Source: Kribbella antibiotica
GTDB lineage: Bacteria > Actinomycetota > Actinomycetes > Propionibacteriales > Kribbellaceae
NCBI RefSeq assembly: GCF_004349055.1
Contig: NZ_SMKX01000001.1
Span: forward strand, 1-64,000
Reading direction: 5' to 3'
Length of the DNA stretch: 64,000 bases
How positions within the stretch are numbered: position 1 is the stretch's first letter; each line of letters opens with the position of its first letter. Of the stretch, positions 61,670 to 64,000 are shown in pieces. The position numbers and the translations under genes were made by a program. The notes under the pieces were generated by a model. That model saw only the letters and a list, made by a program, of their open reading frames with translations. It ran no database searches and was not told where the DNA came from.

Positions 61670-62358
61670 CCAACTCTCCCCGTCGTGCGGTCGTCCTGGC
61701 GTCGGCCGCACTGAGCTTCGGCCTTGTCGTGGTGTCAGCTGGATGCACAGCCGCCGGCACCGATACGGGGACAGGGGCTGGAGGTGATCGGGCTGCTGCA
61801 CCCACCAGCCAGGCGAACGTGTCCCCCACACCTCGCCCCGCGGGTGCAGCGCCCGTTTCGCCGTCGATCACGGCTCGACCGGCGGAACTGCCGTCGGTGG
61901 CGGCGCAATCGCCGACGCCGGCCAGGCTCGTCGTACCGGCTGTTGGGCTCGACCTGCCGATCGCTGCGACGGGCGTTGCCGAGGACGGCCAGATGGCGTT
62001 GCCGCCGGATCCTCGGACGATCGGGTGGTATCGGTATGGGTCAGGCCCAGGAGATCGGGTCGGCTCGGTGGTCCTGGGCGGTCATGTCGACAGTCGTGAG
62101 TTCGGGGCCGGTCCACTCGTGCGCCTGCGGAAGGTGCGGCGCGGCGACGTGGTGGAGGTGCGCAGTACCGCCGGTCCGGTCGTCCGCTACCGGGTCGTGG
62201 AGGTCCGCGACATCCCGAAGAAGAAGCTTGCCGTCGGCTACCTTTTCGACCGCGCGGGGCCTAGGCGCCTGCAGGTCGTCACGTGCGGCGGGCCCTACGA
62301 CGCCGGCAACGGGGGATACCGTGACAACCTGGTCGTGACTGCCGATCCCATGCCGTGA
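61666..62358 (+). CDS. Class F sortase
   Basis: A 230-aa sortase with an N-terminal hydrophobic anchor that also contains a lipobox-like VVSAGC. A proline-rich linker leads to the sortase domain (about 90-228) with the catalytic His in VVLGGHVDS, Cys in VVTCGGPYD and Arg in YRDNLVV. Class F enzymes are found mainly in actinobacteria and sort proteins to the wall. It is translationally coupled to the DUF4397 gene. GTG 61666. Confidence 0.92.
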   Translation: MTNSPRRAVVLASAALSFGLVVVSAGCTAAGTDTGTGAGGDRAAAPTSQANVSPTPRPAGAAPVSPSITARPAELPSVAAQSPTPARLVVPAVGLDLPIAATGVAEDGQMALPPDPRTIGWYRYGSGPGDRVGSVVLGGHVDSREFGAGPLVRLRKVRRGDVVEVRSTAGPVVRYRVVEVRDIPKKKLAVGYLFDRAGPRRLQVVTCGGPYDAGNGGYRDNLVVTADPMP

Positions 62359-62395
62359 AGGCATTTCGATGCTCTGTCAGGGAAGGTTGATGTTC

Positions 62396-63730
62396 ATGGG
62401 TCTGAAACACTCGAGTGTCGTCGCAGCACCGCGGGCCGAGGTTTATGCCTGGCACGAGCGGCCGGGCGCGGTCGTGCGCCTGACGCCGCCATGGATGCCG
62501 GTCACCATCAAGCAGGAAGCCGATGACCTGTCCGGCGGCGTCGCCGTACTGGGGTTTCCGCTGGGGTTCGACTGGATCGCCCGGCACAGCTCGGCCGAGG
62601 TGCCGAAGCAGTTCGTCGACGAGCTCGACAGCCCGCTCATGCGGCACGTCGTGAAATGGCGGCACACACACAGCTTCACGGCAGAAGGCGAGCAGTCCAC
62701 CAGGATCTCGGACGAGATCGACAGCAACGTTCCCGGTTTCCTGCTGCGCTCGATGCTTGAGTACCGGCATCGGCAACTGGCCGACGACCTCGCCGCACGT
62801 CAACGAGCGGTCGACGCCGGGATGCGTCCGCTGACCATCGCGATCACCGGCTCAAACGGCACGATCGGTACGGCGCTGGCGGCGTTGCTGACCACGGTCG
62901 GCCACACCGTCATCAAGCTGGTACGACGACCTCCCGCGAATCCCGGTGAACGCCAGTGGGACCCGGCGCAGCCCGATCGCTCGCTGTTGACCGGCGTCGA
63001 CGCGGTCATTCACCTGGCGGGCGCATCGATCGCGGGCCGATTCACGCCCGCCCACAAGCGCGGTCTGCGCGACTCACGCATCGGTCCGACCCGAGCCCTG
63101 GCTGAGCTTGCGGCCACAACCGAGGGCGGTCCGTCGGTCTTCGTCAGCGCTTCGGCCATCGGCTACTACGGCGCCGATCGCGGCGACGAGATCCTGACCG
63201 AACAAAGCTCGCGGGGCGAAGGATTCCTTGCTGGTTTGGTCGAGGACTGGGAGCAGGCCAGCGAGCCGGCTCGTGAAGGCGGCCTGCGCGTCGTCCGCGT
63301 CCGAACGGGTCTGGTGCAGACGCCGGCCGGCGGGGTCCTGAAGGTGCAATATCCCTTGTTCGCCGCGGGTCTCGGCGGCCGGCTGGGATCAGGTGACCAG
63401 TGGCAAGCGTGGATCGGTATTGACGATCTGCTCGATATCTATCACCGAGCCCTGTACGACTCCGAGCTTTCCGGACCGGTGAACGCGGTTGCTCCGGAGG
63501 CGGTCCGCAACCGCGAGTACGCCGCCACGTTGGCACGCGTACTGCATCGACCTGCCCTCGTCCCGGTGCCGTCATTCGGGCCGCAGCTGCTCCTCGGAGC
63601 CGAAGGCGCCCGTGAGCTTGCCGAGGCCTCTCAACGAGTCGTCCCCGCTCGGCTGACCGAGCTCGGGCACATCTTCCGCTACAGCGCCCTCGAACCAGCT
63701 CTACGCCATCTGCTGGGCCGCAAAAGCTAG
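62396..63730 (+). CDS. TIGR01777-family epimerase with SRPBCC domain
   Basis: A 444-aa two-domain protein: an N-terminal SRPBCC/START-like domain (about 1-140; SSVVAAPRAEVYAWHERPGA) and a C-terminal extended SDR of the TIGR01777/YfcH type (about 150-444; ITGSNGTIGTALAALL, VIHLAGASIAG, SASAIGYYG, VNAVAPEAVRN). The substrate of the family is unknown. ATG 62396 gives better spacing from GGAAGG (62381-62386) than ATG 62390. Its stop is four bases from the stop of the convergent RskA-like gene. Confidence 0.9.
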   Translation: MGLKHSSVVAAPRAEVYAWHERPGAVVRLTPPWMPVTIKQEADDLSGGVAVLGFPLGFDWIARHSSAEVPKQFVDELDSPLMRHVVKWRHTHSFTAEGEQSTRISDEIDSNVPGFLLRSMLEYRHRQLADDLAARQRAVDAGMRPLTIAITGSNGTIGTALAALLTTVGHTVIKLVRRPPANPGERQWDPAQPDRSLLTGVDAVIHLAGASIAGRFTPAHKRGLRDSRIGPTRALAELAATTEGGPSVFVSASAIGYYGADRGDEILTEQSSRGEGFLAGLVEDWEQASEPAREGGLRVVRVRTGLVQTPAGGVLKVQYPLFAAGLGGRLGSGDQWQAWIGIDDLLDIYHRALYDSELSGPVNAVAPEAVRNREYAATLARVLHRPALVPVPSFGPQLLLGAEGARELAEASQRVVPARLTELGHIFRYSALEPALRHLLGRKS

Positions 63731-63734
63731 GCAA

Positions 63735-64000
63735 CTAAGCGGGAAGAGTGCCCCGGATGATGCTGTCGTGGGAGTGCTCAGGGTTGCCGTCGTCGGGCTC
63801 GAGCGAGATGTCGATGATGCGGTAGCCCTGAGCGATGATCTGGCCGGGGATCTGGAACGTGCCGCCGCTGCTCGGGTTGAGCACACCGAGCGAGACCATC
63901 CGCTTGCCGTCGGTGTTGATCATCCAGACCTCGTAGAAACCCTGGTTCGCGGACAGGCCGGAGGCGGTGACCTTCAGTTGGCCGCCAGAGGTGGCTTGCA
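63735..64000 (-). CDS. Anti-sigma factor C-terminal domain (RskA-like), partial
   Basis: Only the last roughly 88 residues are in the window; the gene continues beyond 64000. The sequence GLSANQGFYEVWMINTDG, then SLGVLNPSSGGTFQIPG and DISLEPDDGNPEHSHDSI, matches the extracytoplasmic C-terminal domain of RskA/anti-sigma-K proteins (YxxWxxxxDG, then EPxxGxxxxS). A sigma factor gene is expected just outside the window. Confidence 0.8.
   Translation of the reverse strand, partial: QATSGGQLKVTASGLSANQGFYEVWMINTDGKRMVSLGVLNPSSGGTFQIPGQIIAQGYRIIDISLEPDDGNPEHSHDSIIRGTLPA

Overview
This is high-GC actinobacterial chromosome. The codon bias, the frequent GTG starts and ATGA/GTGA overlaps, the Tat-exported enzymes, the AfsR/SARP and GAF-ANTAR regulators and the dense secreted carbohydrate-active proteins suggest a Kribbella-like soil actinomycete (Propionibacteriales). 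The genus is inferred from gene content and style, not proven. I see no rRNA, tRNA, CRISPR array, prophage or complete insertion sequence.

Layout. 1-6.2 kb: a minus-strand operon of Cys-rich lipoprotein, PG-binding adaptor, MacB-like ATPase and permease, followed by an OmpR-type regulator and its kinase. 6.3-10.8 kb: small regulator-enzyme pairs (hydrolase/TetR, TetR/DUF2867, ArsR/epoxide hydrolase), each with a readable operator. 10.8-16.3 kb: a large SARP-type regulator, then a Tat-exported GH89 alpha-N-acetylglucosaminidase. 16.4-25.7 kb: OsmC, then a glycan locus with a ROK regulator, a GH36-type glycosidase, a sugar-binding lipoprotein and two permeases. The permeases are separated from the binding protein by a divergent DUF4832 gene and a 633-bp palindromic repeat, but both halves keep nearly the same promoter. 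25.7-28.7 kb: DUF5829-like and DUF998 proteins and two convergent GAF-ANTAR proteins. 28.8-32.6 kb: a short adenylate-forming enzyme, a thiolase without its second catalytic Cys, and bioM/bioN, all overlapping, with bioY convergent. 32.7-40.7 kb: secreted enzymes, including a phytase-like/alkaline phosphatase operon behind a PHO-box-like triple repeat. 40.7-46.5 kb: a NarL-type two-component system, metabolic genes, a broken amino-acid permease next to a hairpin repeat, a CDP-alcohol phosphotransferase and an SDR. 46.7-51.8 kb: a large beta-helix/CBM protein, a FadR-type regulator, a Dabb protein and a lipoprotein. 51.8-52.7 kb: a second copy of the palindromic repeat, carrying a 190-bp MITE-like insertion. 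52.8-64 kb: a class A PBP with a ruined transpeptidase site, secreted proteins, a third two-component system, an XRE/SDR pair, a DUF4397/class F sortase pair, a TIGR01777 epimerase and the 3' end of an RskA-like anti-sigma factor.

The most unusual items are the palindromic repeat family with its nested MITE and empty-site control, the acyl-activation/thiolase genes fused to the biotin-transporter operon, the PBP whose transpeptidase nucleophile is lost, and a likely ATT start codon in a TetR gene whose context otherwise matches an ATG gene elsewhere in the window.
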